A DNA stretch of 60,155 nucleotides from Acidobacteriota bacterium (GTDB lineage Bacteria; Actinomycetota; Acidimicrobiia; Acidimicrobiales; RAAP-2), in the NCBI GenBank assembly GCA_018971185.1, contig JAGXBH010000009.1:1-60155 (forward strand), in the 5' to 3' direction. The translations under genes were made by a program, and so were the position numbers. The notes below the pieces were generated by a model. The model was not told the origin of the DNA. It worked only from the letters and a program-made list of their open reading frames with translations, and ran no database searches. Positions 59,302 to 60,155 of this stretch are shown here, piece by piece. Positions within the stretch are counted from its first letter, which is position 1. The number at the start of each line of letters is the position of its first letter.

Positions 59302-60155
59302 GTGGGGCGTCGTCCGCTGACCTGGCTCGGGGCGCTCCTGGTCGTCTACCTGCTCGCACCGGTACTGCTCTTCGTGGTGCGCTTCGCGAGGACCCCCGAG
59401 CGCGGCTTCCACGTGGCCGGACTCTTCCCCTCGCTGACAATCTCACTCGCCACGGCCACCGTGTCGCTCGCGCTCACCTGCGTTCTGGGCATACCCCTGG
59501 CCTACGTCCTGGGCCGTTCGCACGGGTTCGTCTCGCGCGCCGTCGAGGTGGCCGTCGCCCTGCCCCTGGCGCTGCCGCCGGTGATCGGCGGCATCATCGT
59601 CGTCTACCTCGTGGGACCCTACAGCTTCCTCGGCAGCCACTTCGATCGACAGCTGACCAACTCCACCACGGGCATCGTCATCGCCATGACGTTCAGTTCG
59701 GCGTCGTTCCTCATCCTCTCGGCGCGCGCCGCCTTCGCCACGATCGACCAGTCGCTGCTCGACGTGGCCGCGACGCTGGGTCACTCGGAGCTCTCGAGGT
59801 TCCTGCGCGTGGCGATCCCCGCCGCGGGCCCCGAGATCCGCGCCGGCATGACCATGACCTGGCTACGGGCCTTCGGTGAGTACGGGGCGGTGACCATCCT
59901 CGCCTACAACCCCGCGTCGCTGCCCGTCTACACGGTGAATGAGTTCATGGCGCGCGGCATCGCGCCCACGCTCGCCCCCACCATGGTGGCCCTGGTGATC
60001 GCCGTCGCGGTAGTGCTGCTCAGCCGCGTGCGTCGGCCCCGCGCGGGTCACGTCGACCTGGGTTCCATCGCCCTCGAGGCGCCGACCCTCACGCGCTCGG
60101 CGCGCCTCGACTTCAATGTGGCGCGCCGCCGCGGCACCTTCACGATGTCGTTGCG
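59302..60155 (+). CDS. Molybdate ABC permease, apparently fused to its ATPase (ModB-ModC), incomplete
   Basis: The gene starts GTG at 59302, nine bases after the binding-protein stop, and stays open to the window end (284 codons). It has five to six membrane segments and the binding-protein-dependent permease signature DVAATLGHSELSRFLRVAIPAAGPEI near residues 150-175. After the last segment (ending VLLSRVRRP) it does not stop but continues LEAPTLTRSARLDFNVARRRGTFTMSL, which resembles the first strand of ModC ATPases (DVxxRxGxFTLD). A ModB-ModC fusion is inferred; Walker motifs lie beyond the window. Confidence 0.85.
   Translation, partial: MGRRPLTWLGALLVVYLLAPVLLFVVRFARTPERGFHVAGLFPSLTISLATATVSLALTCVLGIPLAYVLGRSHGFVSRAVEVAVALPLALPPVIGGIIVVYLVGPYSFLGSHFDRQLTNSTTGIVIAMTFSSASFLILSARAAFATIDQSLLDVAATLGHSELSRFLRVAIPAAGPEIRAGMTMTWLRAFGEYGAVTILAYNPASLPVYTVNEFMARGIAPTLAPTMVALVIAVAVVLLSRVRRPRAGHVDLGSIALEAPTLTRSARLDFNVARRRGTFTMSL

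Noticed and set aside
1..60155. CRISPR arrays
   Set aside because: No regularly spaced 24-40-bp direct repeats with unique spacers were seen; the repeats found are short, contiguous arrays.

Overview
The window is about 60 kb of very high-GC DNA. Dense operons whose genes overlap by four bases (ATGA/GTGA), frequent GTG starts, TANNNT boxes sitting a few bases before start codons, a CIRCE-controlled hrcA-dnaJ pair, a FolP2-type pterin-binding protein and the housekeeping gene order all suggest Actinomycetota, most likely class Acidimicrobiia. That placement is inference from gene content; there is no rRNA in the window to test it.

Region 1 (1-16.2 kb) is conserved core. On the minus strand it has photolyase (partial), a secreted protein, recO, a membrane protein and uppS. 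On the plus strand are a DinG/XPD-type helicase and a TSUP transporter. A minus-strand chain follows, hrcA-dnaJ-rsmE-HIT-phoH-ybeY-corC-era, nearly every junction overlapping by 1-14 bases. A plus-strand DinB-like gene, lepA and rpsT (with a strong terminator) complete the block. Region 2 (16.2-20.6 kb) is a carbohydrate cassette of two GH130 proteins, an alpha/alpha-barrel protein and a GT4 glycosyltransferase, lying between rpsT and holA. Region 3 (20.8-26.9 kb) returns to core genes: holA, folP2, a PAC2-family gene with a possible coupled leader peptide, a YgjP-type metalloprotease and leuS.

Region 4 (26.9-33.3 kb) has two tandem secreted GH3 glycosidases, one behind a perfect 24-bp palindrome, and an alpha/beta hydrolase. 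Region 5 (33.5-43.2 kb) is accessory. It starts at a tRNA-Ala(GGC) and holds a decayed HepT/MntA-like toxin-antitoxin pair, an SDR/TetR divergent pair with a double operator, a truncated second antitoxin copy, a SIMPL-domain protein, a zinc alcohol dehydrogenase, a large polytopic membrane protein and a secreted protein. Region 6 (43.2-52 kb) carries a MarR-MFS drug exporter pair, a two-component system divergent from a Ser/Thr-rich secreted protein, a third GH3 paralogue and a decayed IS630-type transposase.

Region 7 (52.1-60.2 kb) contains an unusual five-gene minus-strand operon: a MoaC-like protein that has lost several conserved residues, an unrecognised 133-residue protein and three proteins built from tandem YbjQ-like domains. 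Beside it is a molybdenum block: mogA/moaB, moaD, moeA, moaE, a molybdate/tungstate-binding protein, and a permease that appears to be fused to its ATPase and runs off the window. The best candidates for something undescribed are the YbjQ/MoaC-like operon, the GH130-GT4 cassette and the trio of secreted GH3 enzymes with their palindromic control sites.
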